Source: a virus
Strand: one strand, 5' to 3'
IMG/VR virus record: IMGVR_UViG_3300003885_000012
Location: 1-41,543 of that record
DNA: 41,543 nucleotides
The notes beneath the pieces were generated by a model that did no database searches, was not told the DNA's origin, and was given only the letters and a program-made list of their open reading frames with translations. Below, in pieces: positions 1-8,281 of this stretch (position 1 is the first letter of the stretch; each line of letters starts with the position of its first letter). The translations under genes and the position numbers were made by a program.

Positions 1-91
1 CGTAAAGTTAGTACGAAACAGCGTTGATCATGGAATTATCAACGTATTTAGTGCTGCTGCTGCAGATTAAGGGAGGTATCAAATGGCGGAA
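1..91. repeat. Terminal direct repeat, left copy
   Basis: Bases 1-91 are identical to 41453-41543. They hold the end of the major capsid gene, its stop codon, the GGGAGG ribosome-binding site and the first codons of the next gene. Because a gene boundary in normal operon order spans the repeat, it is most simply the overlap left by assembling a circular or circularly permuted molecule. It is probably not a biological terminal repeat, which would rarely be this short or sit inside the capsid gene. Confidence 0.95.
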
Positions 92-418
92 GCTACTGGA
101 ACAATTACTAACTGGAACAGCGACACCCAAAGTAAAAAACTTGTGGAAGTAATAGGGACTTACTTGCCTGTGCAGATAGTTAAATACGTACCAAGTGCAG
201 CGGATGATACTGCAGGAACTGTGGGTATTACTTTTCCGGGTTTGAGCACAATCGTTGGCTGGTTTGTTGATGTTTACGAAAGTGGTGTAAAAGATGCCAA
301 CAATGACATCACAATAACCGTTTCCGGCAATATAATGACAGTTGCAGACGGTTCTAATTGGGTGTTGGCAACAACTAGTGAAATTTACATAATGGCGTTT
401 GGTAAACCAAATGCATAG
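83..418 (+). CDS. Small head protein downstream of the capsid gene
   Basis: A 111-residue protein whose gene starts 12 bases after the capsid stop codon (seen by closing the circle), behind a GGGAGG box. It is rich in Thr, Val, Ile and Gly with no charged helices, as expected of a beta-rich virion protein. In phages with this capsid type this position often holds a decoration or head-stabilising protein, so that role is inferred from position only. I recognise no family motif. Confidence 0.7.
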   Translation: MAEATGTITNWNSDTQSKKLVEVIGTYLPVQIVKYVPSAADDTAGTVGITFPGLSTIVGWFVDVYESGVKDANNDITITVSGNIMTVADGSNWVLATTSEIYIMAFGKPNA

Positions 419-430
419 AGGAGATAAACA

Positions 431-1189
431 ATGAGTTCAGGATATAAAGAGTATTATGTGCAGCTTATCAATTCCAGAACAAAACAAGCAATTGATGACG
501 ACAGTGGAGTTTATAATGTGTTAACAGCGGACAGTCCTGTTGAATTGACTATATATAGCAATGACCAGGGATCGTCTCAATCTAACCCCGGCACTATGAC
601 TGATGGTGTAATTCAGTTCTGGACAGCGAACACAGTAACGAGTGTAGATTTAAGTATATATACCGCCAATGGAGAAGCGGTGTTTGTTCAGGCATTAACA
701 CCTTCTCAGCATCGTGTTGAAGTTGATGTGGACAAACTAGAGCAAACCCTTGTTCTTCCATTCGCAGCATCAGAAGCTGAAACAAGTACTGGATTTACCC
801 TTGCAGCTAGTACTTTAATAGAGGACATTGATCTGCTTGTTAGCACTGTAGATGATACTGAAACCATGGATGTTGGCACAGATGGCACAACTACAAATGA
901 TCCTAACGGGTTAATAGCAGCGGCATCGGTAGCAACTGCCGGACTTGTAGATTTAGGGGCAATCGTTACATCGGGATCAAATGAGGATTATTTTTCTTCT
1001 TGTACTTTGGGAGCGTTGCTTGCCGATTTTCTTGCGGGTACTGATGTAGCTACAGACGTGGGTACATTCAGAAGGATAAAAACCTTTATTGGTTCTGCGG
1101 AAACGGATGCTAATATTACTTACACAGGCTCTTCAGGTACAGACACAGCAGCAGGTTACATAATTCTTACACTTAAGAAACTTTTGTAG
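431..1189 (+). CDS. Putative virion structural protein
   Basis: A 252-residue protein behind a GAGGAG box 12 bases after the previous stop. The N-terminal ~100 residues are beta-rich (segments such as VELTIYS and VDLSIYTANGE). The rest is Ala/Thr/Asp-rich with no membrane segment. Its place between the capsid protein and the adaptor suggests a head or head-surface protein. No family is recognised. Confidence 0.65.
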   Translation: MSSGYKEYYVQLINSRTKQAIDDDSGVYNVLTADSPVELTIYSNDQGSSQSNPGTMTDGVIQFWTANTVTSVDLSIYTANGEAVFVQALTPSQHRVEVDVDKLEQTLVLPFAASEAETSTGFTLAASTLIEDIDLLVSTVDDTETMDVGTDGTTTNDPNGLIAAASVATAGLVDLGAIVTSGSNEDYFSSCTLGALLADFLAGTDVATDVGTFRRIKTFIGSAETDANITYTGSSGTDTAAGYIILTLKKLL

Positions 1190-1201
1190 AAGGGAGTAAT
1201 T

Positions 1202-1220
1202 AGGGGGGAGAAATCCCCCT
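1202..1220 (+). terminator. Hairpin after the head genes, possible weak terminator
   Basis: AGGGGG at 1202-1207 pairs perfectly with CCCCCT at 1215-1220 around a seven-base loop. The stem can extend into the flanking TAAT/ATTA with one bulge. It follows the stop at 1189 by 12 bases. The downstream tract is TAATTT, not a long U-run, so it may lower or process late mRNA rather than end it. Confidence 0.45.
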
Positions 1221-1237
1221 TAATTTACAAATAAAAT

Positions 1238-1417
1238 ATGGTTCATTGGTTAGAAAAAAAATCTGGAAAATCTAAAATACGTCCGAAAAAAATAAGAAAA
1301 CCTAAACCTAAACCGCCGGCAAGATTTATCGGTGCAACCGTATTAGATGAAATGTGGGATTATATAGGAATAACAAATGAAAATAGCAGCATTGATACCA
1401 GCAAGGGCGGGAAGTAA
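1238..1417 (+). CDS. Small basic protein, 59 residues
   Basis: ATG at 1238 opens a 59-codon frame. Its first ~25 residues are very rich in Lys, Arg and Pro (repeated KPKPKPP type), followed by a segment ARFIGATVLDEMWDYIG. The last 41 bases overlap the next gene in another frame. No clear Shine-Dalgarno box precedes it. It could be a genuine small virion or nucleic-acid-binding protein or a chance frame. The compositional bias and the fill of the gap favour a gene, weakly. Confidence 0.4.
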   Translation: MVHWLEKKSGKSKIRPKKIRKPKPKPPARFIGATVLDEMWDYIGITNENSSIDTSKGGK

Positions 1418-2069
1418 GGGAGTCCCGGGGAAGAATTTTAAAGATTTTTGCGGGAAGCCTCTATGGGAATGGACATGGAAGGCTGCTATCGATAGCAAAA
1501 TTTTTGATGAAATAATTGTAAGCACAGATCAAAATGCATATAGATTTCCTGACATAGTATTTGAAGATACCTTCATTGACGTACATCGCCCTGCCAAACT
1601 TTCAGATGATAATGCATCTCTTGATGATGTGCTTTGTTATTATAAAAACATCTATGCCAGAATAGATACTTGGTGCTTACTTGTACCTACATCACCATTA
1701 AGAACAGCGGAAGATATTAAGAATGCCTTTGAAATATTTAATGATAATAATTATGATTCTCTCGTATCTGTTAATAAAGCAGATTATGCAGGGGATCATA
1801 TGTATTGGAAAAAGAATAATAATGGAGTATTAGATTCTTTCCCTTTGTATGATTATAGAAATAGAATGAATCGTCAGGATGTAAACGACAAATATAGAGA
1901 AAATGGATCTATTTATATTACCAAAAAGCATATTCTTAAGAATACTAGATGCAGAATTGGGGGTAATATCGGTCTTTATCTCATGCCAAAAGAACGATCA
2001 TTTGAAATAGACGATAAGATAGATTGGCGTATATGCGAAATGCTTAGAGAGGGCCCTTTGAATGAGTAA
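1377..2069 (+). CDS. CMP-sialate-type cytidylyltransferase (NeuA/PseF family)
   Basis: A 230-residue protein with the hallmarks of CMP-N-acylneuraminate synthetases: the nucleotide-binding start IPARAGSKGVPGKN (residues 7-20), LVPTSPLR (102-109), ENGSIY (175-180) and the metal-site segment SFEIDDKIDW (208-217). Length matches the bacterial family. Such enzymes join CTP and a nonulosonic acid (Neu5Ac, pseudaminic or legionaminic acid) to give the CMP-sugar; the exact sugar cannot be read here. The gene lies inside the virion operon and overlaps the adaptor gene by eight bases. No glycosyltransferase or sugar synthase is recognisable in the genome, so it probably draws on host sugar metabolism. 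Confidence 0.88.
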   Translation: MKIAALIPARAGSKGVPGKNFKDFCGKPLWEWTWKAAIDSKIFDEIIVSTDQNAYRFPDIVFEDTFIDVHRPAKLSDDNASLDDVLCYYKNIYARIDTWCLLVPTSPLRTAEDIKNAFEIFNDNNYDSLVSVNKADYAGDHMYWKKNNNGVLDSFPLYDYRNRMNRQDVNDKYRENGSIYITKKHILKNTRCRIGGNIGLYLMPKERSFEIDDKIDWRICEMLREGPLNE

Positions 2070-2709
2070 CGTGTTATGGAGCACTACTGAAGCAGAGATA
2101 CAAAAACTTCTGAAAGAAAGTGAATTTGATTCTACCGGTGATATGTATAGCTATCTTCTTACCTGGGGTAATAGGGTTATAAGAGATATTAATATGGAAA
2201 TAGATATCAGGGCACATTTTACAACTGCCGATTTAACTCTTACTACCTCTAGTGTTTCCGTATCGCTTCCTTCTGATTTTTTTAAGATGTCTGACCGGTT
2301 TACAATAGCCCGTGTTGGTGAAAATGAAATAAAAATCATAGGACTTGAAACGCTTTATTCATATGATCCTGATCATGATGAAACATCTACAGCAAGCAAA
2401 CCGGATTACGTGTCCATAGAAGGAATGCTACTTTATCAATATCCAATGGTAAATGCTACATTAGTATTGGATAATTACATAAAAACACCAACTGACATAG
2501 CAGACGGCACAGGCAATCCGGACATGCCTGATGATGCTGTTTTGCAAGATTTGATTATTGCAGGGGTATGCAGAAAAGCATATAGATGGTTGCAGGATTT
2601 TGACGCTTTAAAACTCTATACCGGAGAATACAATTATTATCTTGAGTTGTATCGTAAACACATCGATAAAACCAACTCAGCAGTCGTACAAAGTGCTTAT
2701 TATTATTAG
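2062..2709 (+). CDS. Head-tail adaptor protein (P22 gp4 / SU10-like)
   Basis: A 215-residue protein with an N-terminal helix (EAEIQKLLKESEF), a beta section around residues 55-80 (LTTSSVSVSLPSDFFKM) and a C-terminal helical pair ending in Tyr-rich residues. This order is typical of podophage adaptors that bind the portal ring and start the tail. Start ATG at 2062 overlaps the cytidylyltransferase stop. The function rests on fold-like pattern and position before the nozzle and fibre genes. Confidence 0.65.
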   Translation: MSNVLWSTTEAEIQKLLKESEFDSTGDMYSYLLTWGNRVIRDINMEIDIRAHFTTADLTLTTSSVSVSLPSDFFKMSDRFTIARVGENEIKIIGLETLYSYDPDHDETSTASKPDYVSIEGMLLYQYPMVNATLVLDNYIKTPTDIADGTGNPDMPDDAVLQDLIIAGVCRKAYRWLQDFDALKLYTGEYNYYLELYRKHIDKTNSAVVQSAYYY

Positions 2710-2721
2710 GAGGAAAGAACT

Positions 2722-3129
2722 ATGACAACAGAACCGAACTGGATAAGAACTCCAGGATATACAGCTACTTATGTATTTACATGGGATCAACACAGTGGTA
2801 AGAATGCTGCTCCGAATACCTGTACTTTAGATGGGGTGACTATGACTGTGGCAGATACAGTGATATTTGCCGGTAGGGCTAAAACTGTTGTAGCAATAAT
2901 TGATTCTACGCCAGCAGACAATGAAGAAAATGGCGATATAAATTTTATTGCTGGCACAAAACCAGATGGAAAATTCGAAGATGGAGTTACCGGTAAATGG
3001 GATGAATTTACATACACAGATGGAAAGGTTGAACATATGTATCCAAGTCCTGCACCATATTTGAAGATACGTAACGATAATACAAGTGGTAACGTTGCGC
3101 CGCAGGTAACGGTTTTGGTAACATTTTAG
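2722..3129 (+). CDS. Putative virion protein, beta-rich
   Basis: A 135-residue protein behind a strong AGGAGG box. It is acidic, rich in Thr, Asp, Val and aromatic residues, and lacks Cys-pair motifs and membrane segments. Position between the adaptor and the lectin-like protein suggests a tail or head accessory part. No family recognised. Confidence 0.6.
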   Translation: MTTEPNWIRTPGYTATYVFTWDQHSGKNAAPNTCTLDGVTMTVADTVIFAGRAKTVVAIIDSTPADNEENGDINFIAGTKPDGKFEDGVTGKWDEFTYTDGKVEHMYPSPAPYLKIRNDNTSGNVAPQVTVLVTF

Positions 3130-3137
3130 GGAGTTTT

Positions 3138-3863
3138 ATGAGTAACATAATCAGAATACCGCCATTGCAAAGGCCAATAGCAAAGCCGATACCTTACCCC
3201 TTTCCACGGCATATTAGATTAGATAAGTCTTGTGTTCTGGCTCTGCTTCCTGGTGGTCAGAAATCTGCTTCATGGCAGGATGAGTCAGGGAAAGATAATG
3301 ATGGTGTAGTGACAGGAGCTTCGTTGACCAGCAAGGGCAGACATGGGCCTTCACATCATTTAGACGAGATAGACGATCATATCGTAGTATCTGATTTTAG
3401 CTATGGTCCTTATTTCACGATCTGTATCTGGATGAAGCTGGATGATAATGCTGGCAGTTTGTATCAGTATTTTTTTAGCCATGGTATTTTTAATACCTTG
3501 AATAGTATAAATCTTTATGTAAATGAAGATGGTCTTACAAATCCAAATAGGTTACAGATAAAAATTAGGAATTCAGTTGATGCTACCTCTAATTTAATTT
3601 TTGATAACTTCGCAGACACAGACTGGCATTTAGTTTGTGTAACTGTAGACGCTTCATCTTCAAGACTGTATGTTGACGGAGACGAGAAAGCCAGTGATGT
3701 AACATCTGATAACAGCTTTAACCCTGCAACCGATATCTATATCGGAGCAAGGGAGGATTTGGATGTGAACAGACATTTTGGAGGGTTAATTGATGGGGTA
3801 TTGATATTCAAACGAGCTTTATCAGCAACTGAAATATTGAACATCTATAACCAGGGAATATAA
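3138..3863 (+). CDS. LamG / concanavalin-A-like lectin domain protein
   Basis: A 241-residue protein. Residues ~75-240 show the jelly-roll pattern of Laminin_G_3 domains: DHIVVSD, FTICIWMKLDD, WHLVCVTVDASSSRLYVDGD, DIYIGARED and the closing GGLIDGVLIFKRALSATEI. Such domains bind glycans or act as virion surface modules. The N-terminal ~70 residues, Pro-rich, probably anchor it to the particle. Its stop codon overlaps the next ATG (TAATG), so the two genes are translationally coupled. Confidence 0.8.
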   Translation: MSNIIRIPPLQRPIAKPIPYPFPRHIRLDKSCVLALLPGGQKSASWQDESGKDNDGVVTGASLTSKGRHGPSHHLDEIDDHIVVSDFSYGPYFTICIWMKLDDNAGSLYQYFFSHGIFNTLNSINLYVNEDGLTNPNRLQIKIRNSVDATSNLIFDNFADTDWHLVCVTVDASSSRLYVDGDEKASDVTSDNSFNPATDIYIGAREDLDVNRHFGGLIDGVLIFKRALSATEILNIYNQGI

Positions 3864-4102
3864 TGGCATATTTAAGATTTAATATTGACCTAGCATTTAA
3901 GCAGCCTCTGGAAGCGTCTTTACAAGCAGATATAAAAAGTTTCAAAACTGCATTGCTCAAAATTAAACCATTTGCAGTAAAGATAAATGCTGCTGCGATG
4001 AACGAAGAAAATACTCAAATGAGCAAACAGCATATTTGCAAACATGATGAAGGCAAGCCTTGTGAGGAAAAAGTTGATATTTCAAGCATTGCCAAATCAT
4101 AG
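3863..4102 (+). CDS. Small protein of unknown function
   Basis: A 79-residue protein whose ATG overlaps the stop of the LamG gene by one base. It is Ala/Lys-rich and mainly helical, with two Cys residues near the C-terminus in HICKHDEGKPCEEK. No known motif. Coupled translation suggests a role tied to the lectin-like protein, but that is only context. Confidence 0.55.
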   Translation: MAYLRFNIDLAFKQPLEASLQADIKSFKTALLKIKPFAVKINAAAMNEENTQMSKQHICKHDEGKPCEEKVDISSIAKS

Positions 4103-4111
4103 GAGAAGATT

Positions 4112-6136
4112 ATGTTTAAACGATTTGTAATTTTATTTTTATCTTTTATATTTTTGGGATTTACTTGGATGCCTCTTCCATTAACTACAGAGAAACAAAG
4201 AGATGTTTTAGGAGTAGGCGGAGAAGGAATGCAAATGATTTGGGGATTGGAATATGCTCAAACTAACCCAAATATTTTATATCTTGTATCAGATACATCC
4301 CAAACATGGAAAAGCACTGATGGTGGACAAAGTTGGAAAATTAAACATGTAGGCTTTAGGAGTAATGGTGGAATATCTCTCAAAATAAGTCCTTCTGATG
4401 AAAATGTAGTCTTTGTTGCTGGCAGTGTACATCGTACTAAAAACACATCTCCATCAGAAGGAATATACAGAACTTTAAATGGAGGGGATACTTGGGAACT
4501 AGTTTATCAAACTGCTTTTTATAGAATATCAAGTTTTAAAGGAGGGATAAACTTTGATTTTTATGATGAAAATACTATTTATGCAGGAACTCATGAAGAT
4601 GGATTATTAAAATCTACAGATAAAGGAGATACCTGGGTAGATTTAAATATTTTAGAAAATGAAAAGATACTGGATTTAAAAATACATCCTACAAATAAAA
4701 ATATTTTATATGTTTCTACGGAAATTGGGTTATATAAATTTACTAATGAAATTTCTCTTGAACCTATAGGAAATTTACCTGATTTTCCAAGAACTATTGT
4801 AATAAATGAAAATTATCCTAATATTATATATGCTTCTGTTGGTAAATTTGGAGTATTCAAATCAATAGATGGCGGAAATACTTTTGAATCTTCAAATGTT
4901 GGGTTAGAATGGCCTTTAAATAACAATAAAAAAACTACTTATCTTGCAATTAGTAAAACTAATCCAGACTATCTATATGTTTATTTTTATTATATGGGCG
5001 GGAAAAGTATATTTTATACTCATAATGGAGGTAATAATTGGTATCCTGCAACAGATATGGATAAAGGAAATTTAATGAAAGATATAACTTTATCTTCCGG
5101 AGGTCATTTTCATTCCGGGCCGATAGCAATTCATCCAACAAATTCTAATATAGCCATTATTTCTGCAACTAAAGCAAACTTAGTTAAGACAGAAGATGGA
5201 GGACAAACTTGGGAATATAGTGGAAAAGGTAGAATGGGGGCAAGGGCAGGAATAGGGAATACCTCATTTGGTTGGGATAATGAAGATCATTGTAGGTTTG
5301 CAATTTTCACCATAGATCATGGAATTATGCTGTCTTTAGATTTTGGGTGGACATTTAAAAATATAAGCCCTAAAATCAATCCAAGATCAACTCCTGTAGG
5401 AATAATTGATCAAGAAATAATAGTTACAGCTTTAGGTTCTTGGGGTACTCAAAAGATTTACATTACAAGAGATGAAGGTAATAGTTGGGAATCTATAGAT
5501 GGAACAGAAGATAGCTATAAATTTATCTCTTTTCATAAACAAGATCATAATATAATTTATGCAGGAAAATGGAAATCATTAGATAAAGGATTGACTTGGT
5601 TTGAATTATCGGAAAAAGTTATAGGTATATTTGAAGGAAATGGAGATATTGTTTATGCTAAAAAAGGAATTTCACAATATCAATCTACAATATTAAAATC
5701 TATTGATGGTGGAATTTCTTGGACTCAACCTTATGGTAATATTCCAAGAAATGTATCGGGTGCAAATGAAATAGCTATCGATCCTAACGATGAAAATAGA
5801 ATTTATGTAACTAATTATTGGAGAAATTTATTTATTTGGGATGGTTCGATTTGGAAAGAAATTGAATTAGAAATGGATAGTTATGGAAGTAAAGGGACAA
5901 AAAATGTAATAGTTGATCCAAATGATAGTAATATTGTTTATGTTGGTAAATTTGCTGGTTGGAAAGGACAAAGCAATGGGATTTTAAAATCCATGGATAA
6001 AGGATTAACTTGGGAAAACATAACTTATAATTTAGGCCCTGAATTTACTCCTTGGTCATTGTCTATATGTGGTGGAGGACATTTAATAGTGGGGTCGTCT
6101 CATGGAACTTGGTTTTTATTAAACATAGGAGACTAA
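4112..6136 (+). CDS. Secreted Asp-box (BNR / sortilin-like) beta-propeller protein
   Basis: A 674-residue protein that opens with a signal peptide (Lys-Arg then a hydrophobic stretch, residues ~5-18). About eleven Asp-box turns of the form S-x-D-G-G-x-T-W follow (STDGGQSW, STDKGDTW, TEDGGQTW, SIDGGISW, SMDKGLTW and others), spaced as in multi-bladed propellers of the sialidase, GH74 and Vps10 types. No sialidase arginine triad could be assigned, so catalysis is not claimed. A cleavable signal on a gene inside the virion operon is unusual. Codons are visibly more A+T-rich than those of its neighbours, which suggests recent acquisition. Confidence 0.8.
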   Translation: MFKRFVILFLSFIFLGFTWMPLPLTTEKQRDVLGVGGEGMQMIWGLEYAQTNPNILYLVSDTSQTWKSTDGGQSWKIKHVGFRSNGGISLKISPSDENVVFVAGSVHRTKNTSPSEGIYRTLNGGDTWELVYQTAFYRISSFKGGINFDFYDENTIYAGTHEDGLLKSTDKGDTWVDLNILENEKILDLKIHPTNKNILYVSTEIGLYKFTNEISLEPIGNLPDFPRTIVINENYPNIIYASVGKFGVFKSIDGGNTFESSNVGLEWPLNNNKKTTYLAISKTNPDYLYVYFYYMGGKSIFYTHNGGNNWYPATDMDKGNLMKDITLSSGGHFHSGPIAIHPTNSNIAIISATKANLVKTEDGGQTWEYSGKGRMGARAGIGNTSFGWDNEDHCRFAIFTIDHGIMLSLDFGWTFKNISPKINPRSTPVGIIDQEIIVTALGSWGTQKIYITRDEGNSWESIDGTEDSYKFISFHKQDHNIIYAGKWKSLDKGLTWFELSEKVIGIFEGNGDIVYAKKGISQYQSTILKSIDGGISWTQPYGNIPRNVSGANEIAIDPNDENRIYVTNYWRNLFIWDGSIWKEIELEMDSYGSKGTKNVIVDPNDSNIVYVGKFAGWKGQSNGILKSMDKGLTWENITYNLGPEFTPWSLSICGGGHLIVGSSHGTWFLLNIGD

Positions 6137-6139
6137 ACA

Positions 6140-6271
6140 ATGTTCATGATGCCGTTTCCGGCAGTTGCAGAGATGCATCCGGAGAGATACAGGTCAAAAA
6201 GGAAAAAGAAGAAGTACCTGTTTATTGTAGGGATAGCTCTCATTTTAATTTTAACTGCTTCTTTAATATAG
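6140..6271 (+). CDS. Small single-membrane-span protein
   Basis: A 43-residue frame starting three bases after the propeller stop and ending ten bases before the next gene. An amphipathic start is followed by a strongly basic stretch (RSKRKKKK) and one transmembrane helix to the C-terminus (YLFIVGIALILILTASLI). This is a positive-inside, one-span layout. It could be a holin-like or host-membrane protein. It fills the gap neatly, but its Shine-Dalgarno box (GGAG at 6127) lies inside the upstream gene. Confidence 0.55.
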   Translation: MFMMPFPAVAEMHPERYRSKRKKKKYLFIVGIALILILTASLI

Positions 6272-6280
6272 GCAAGTAAT

Positions 6281-7864
6281 ATGCCATTCAGAGGTTTAAT
6301 TGGGGAAATTCCAATAGGATGGGACGGCCTGACAGGGAATAAGAATCTGTCACAGGTAAGACCTGCACAGCTTCTTGAAGCTCTTAACCTTTCATTCGAA
6401 AGTGGGACCAATAGGAAGGAAGGCGGATCATCTAAATATAATTCTACTGCTATATCAGGTACGCCTAAGATATTAGCAGGACATGACTGGTATCCTTCCA
6501 GCGGAGTGCAAAGGGCGATTGTTTATACCAATGCAGGCGATCTCTTAAGAGACACAGGAGACGGCAGTTTCGGCACTACTTTAAAGTCGGGCCTTACTAC
6601 CTCTGCTGTACCTGTATTTGTAGAGGGCGGTAAAGAGGTAGCCGCTAACAACAAGAAACTTTTCATTTTCAATGGAAACGATGCAGTGCAGGTCCTGAGC
6701 GGAGACGGGACAACTACATCTGACTTAACTACTCCTCCATTAGACTGGTCAGGAGCTAATCAGCCATTATTCGGAGTAGCGCATGAAAGAAGAATATGGG
6801 GCGGTGGCAATCTCAATGACCCGCATAGGATATACGCTACTAATCCTGATGATCATGAAGATTATACCGGCACTGGTAGGTGGAGTTCAAGTATATTTGC
6901 CGGCGAAGGCGACAGGTTAATAGGGGGAATATCATTCAAGGGACTGCTAATATTATTCAAGAGTCCTCGTGGAGTATATGTAGTTGACACATCTTCATTT
7001 TATACTTCAAATTGGAGAGCTATCAGACTTAATATAGGTGTTGGTATGAAGAGTCCACTTGCAGTAGTGCAGGTGGATGACGATATCATATTTTTAGACA
7101 ATGTCGGTAATTTTCAGGCTTTGTCTGCGGTGACAGAGTTTGGAGATGTGAGAAGTAAAAATCTCGGTCAGATTGCAGAGATGGCGGATTTTATCAGAAC
7201 AAATATCAATTTAAGCAGACTTGATCAGGTTCGGGGGATTTATTATCCTGAGAAACGTGAAGCTCATTTTGCTATGGCTTCAACAGGAAGTACAGCAAAT
7301 GACCGAAGGATTGTTATAGACATGAATAGGCTCGACCTGCCCCGATTCAGATTTAGTGATAAAGACGTCTGTGAGAGCCTGTGGTTGAGACAAGACACTA
7401 ATGGTATACCAAGACCTACATCAGGTGATGAAGCTGGTTTTGTATGGAAGCTGGATCAGGAGGCCAGGAGTAAGGACGGCGCAGGATATATGGCGAAATT
7501 TCAAACCCCGCATACTGATTTGGGTTATGTTGACCCAAGAAGTCCTGCACTTGCTACCAGAATCAAACATGGCAAATTTTTAGTCTTAGTTGTCGAACCC
7601 AAAGGCAACTGGAATTTGTCTGTTGAAATAATATGGGATGGTACAGTTAAAGAGACTGTGTTATTCAATATGGGACAGACAGGAGTAGGTTTAGGCAGTT
7701 TTGTATTAGGGACTGACGTGTTATCCGGAGATCAGGTATTAAACAAAAAGAAGCGGATAGGCGGATCCGGAATAAGGTTTAGCATGAGAGGAAGTAATTC
7801 AGGAGACAGTCAGGATTTTTCTGTTGCAAGGGCATTTCTTTATTTTGTACTGGGGAGGACTTAA
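6281..7864 (+). CDS. Tail nozzle / DNA-stabilisation beta-propeller protein
   Basis: A 527-residue protein with repeated beta segments such as LAGHDWYPSSGVQRAIVYTNAGDL, KKLFIFNGNDAVQVL, GVAHERRIWGGG and GLLILFKSPRGVYVVD. This resembles P22 gp10-type and SU10-type tail hub or nozzle proteins, which form the tube beneath the adaptor. Position and length agree. Its stop overlaps the next start (TTAATG). Homology is judged from pattern only. Confidence 0.62.
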   Translation: MPFRGLIGEIPIGWDGLTGNKNLSQVRPAQLLEALNLSFESGTNRKEGGSSKYNSTAISGTPKILAGHDWYPSSGVQRAIVYTNAGDLLRDTGDGSFGTTLKSGLTTSAVPVFVEGGKEVAANNKKLFIFNGNDAVQVLSGDGTTTSDLTTPPLDWSGANQPLFGVAHERRIWGGGNLNDPHRIYATNPDDHEDYTGTGRWSSSIFAGEGDRLIGGISFKGLLILFKSPRGVYVVDTSSFYTSNWRAIRLNIGVGMKSPLAVVQVDDDIIFLDNVGNFQALSAVTEFGDVRSKNLGQIAEMADFIRTNINLSRLDQVRGIYYPEKREAHFAMASTGSTANDRRIVIDMNRLDLPRFRFSDKDVCESLWLRQDTNGIPRPTSGDEAGFVWKLDQEARSKDGAGYMAKFQTPHTDLGYVDPRSPALATRIKHGKFLVLVVEPKGNWNLSVEIIWDGTVKETVLFNMGQTGVGLGSFVLGTDVLSGDQVLNKKKRIGGSGIRFSMRGSNSGDSQDFSVARAFLYFVLGRT

Positions 7865-8280
7865 TGAGTTTTAATGAAAGGCTTTCAAAAGCCAGAAGAA
7901 CAGTGGCAAAGCCTGAGTATATTCATAAATGTGTAGAAGGCAATGCAGATGAAGGTGTTTACTGTAAGCTATGCGGTAGAAAACTGATAGGTCTTGTTGA
8001 GAGTGAGAAGATGGGTACTGACCATAAAGGGCGGTATCGGAGAATGATTATGATGGCTTTGCCCGGATTTGTCGAAGTTGATATAGAGATGATAGATAAG
8101 GAAGGAAAGTTATTTAAGCATATAACTCCTCTTTGTAAGCCTTGCTCGAACAATTTGTCAGAAGATGATCTTGATAATATTTGGTGTCTTGACGTCTGCC
8201 AATGGGAGAAGTCAGGGAAGGTAGACGATTATTGCAAGACAAGCCGGCCTGTTAAGGTTGTTAAAGTGAGGGAGGTATAA
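7864..8280 (+). CDS. Zinc-ribbon-like protein in the tail operon
   Basis: A 138-residue protein with two Cys pairs, CKLC (residues ~37-40) and CKPC (~92-95), and further Cys residues (CVEG, CLDVCQW). This is a likely four-Cys metal site. It is translationally coupled to the nozzle gene. Zinc sites in tail proteins often rigidify fibre attachment, but no family is recognised. Confidence 0.6.
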   Translation: MSFNERLSKARRTVAKPEYIHKCVEGNADEGVYCKLCGRKLIGLVESEKMGTDHKGRYRRMIMMALPGFVEVDIEMIDKEGKLFKHITPLCKPCSNNLSEDDLDNIWCLDVCQWEKSGKVDDYCKTSRPVKVVKVREV

Positions 8281-8281
8281 T

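Noticed and set aside
4112-6136. Active sialidase
   Set aside because: Asp-boxes are many, but no FRIP motif or arginine triad could be identified, so only a propeller fold is claimed.
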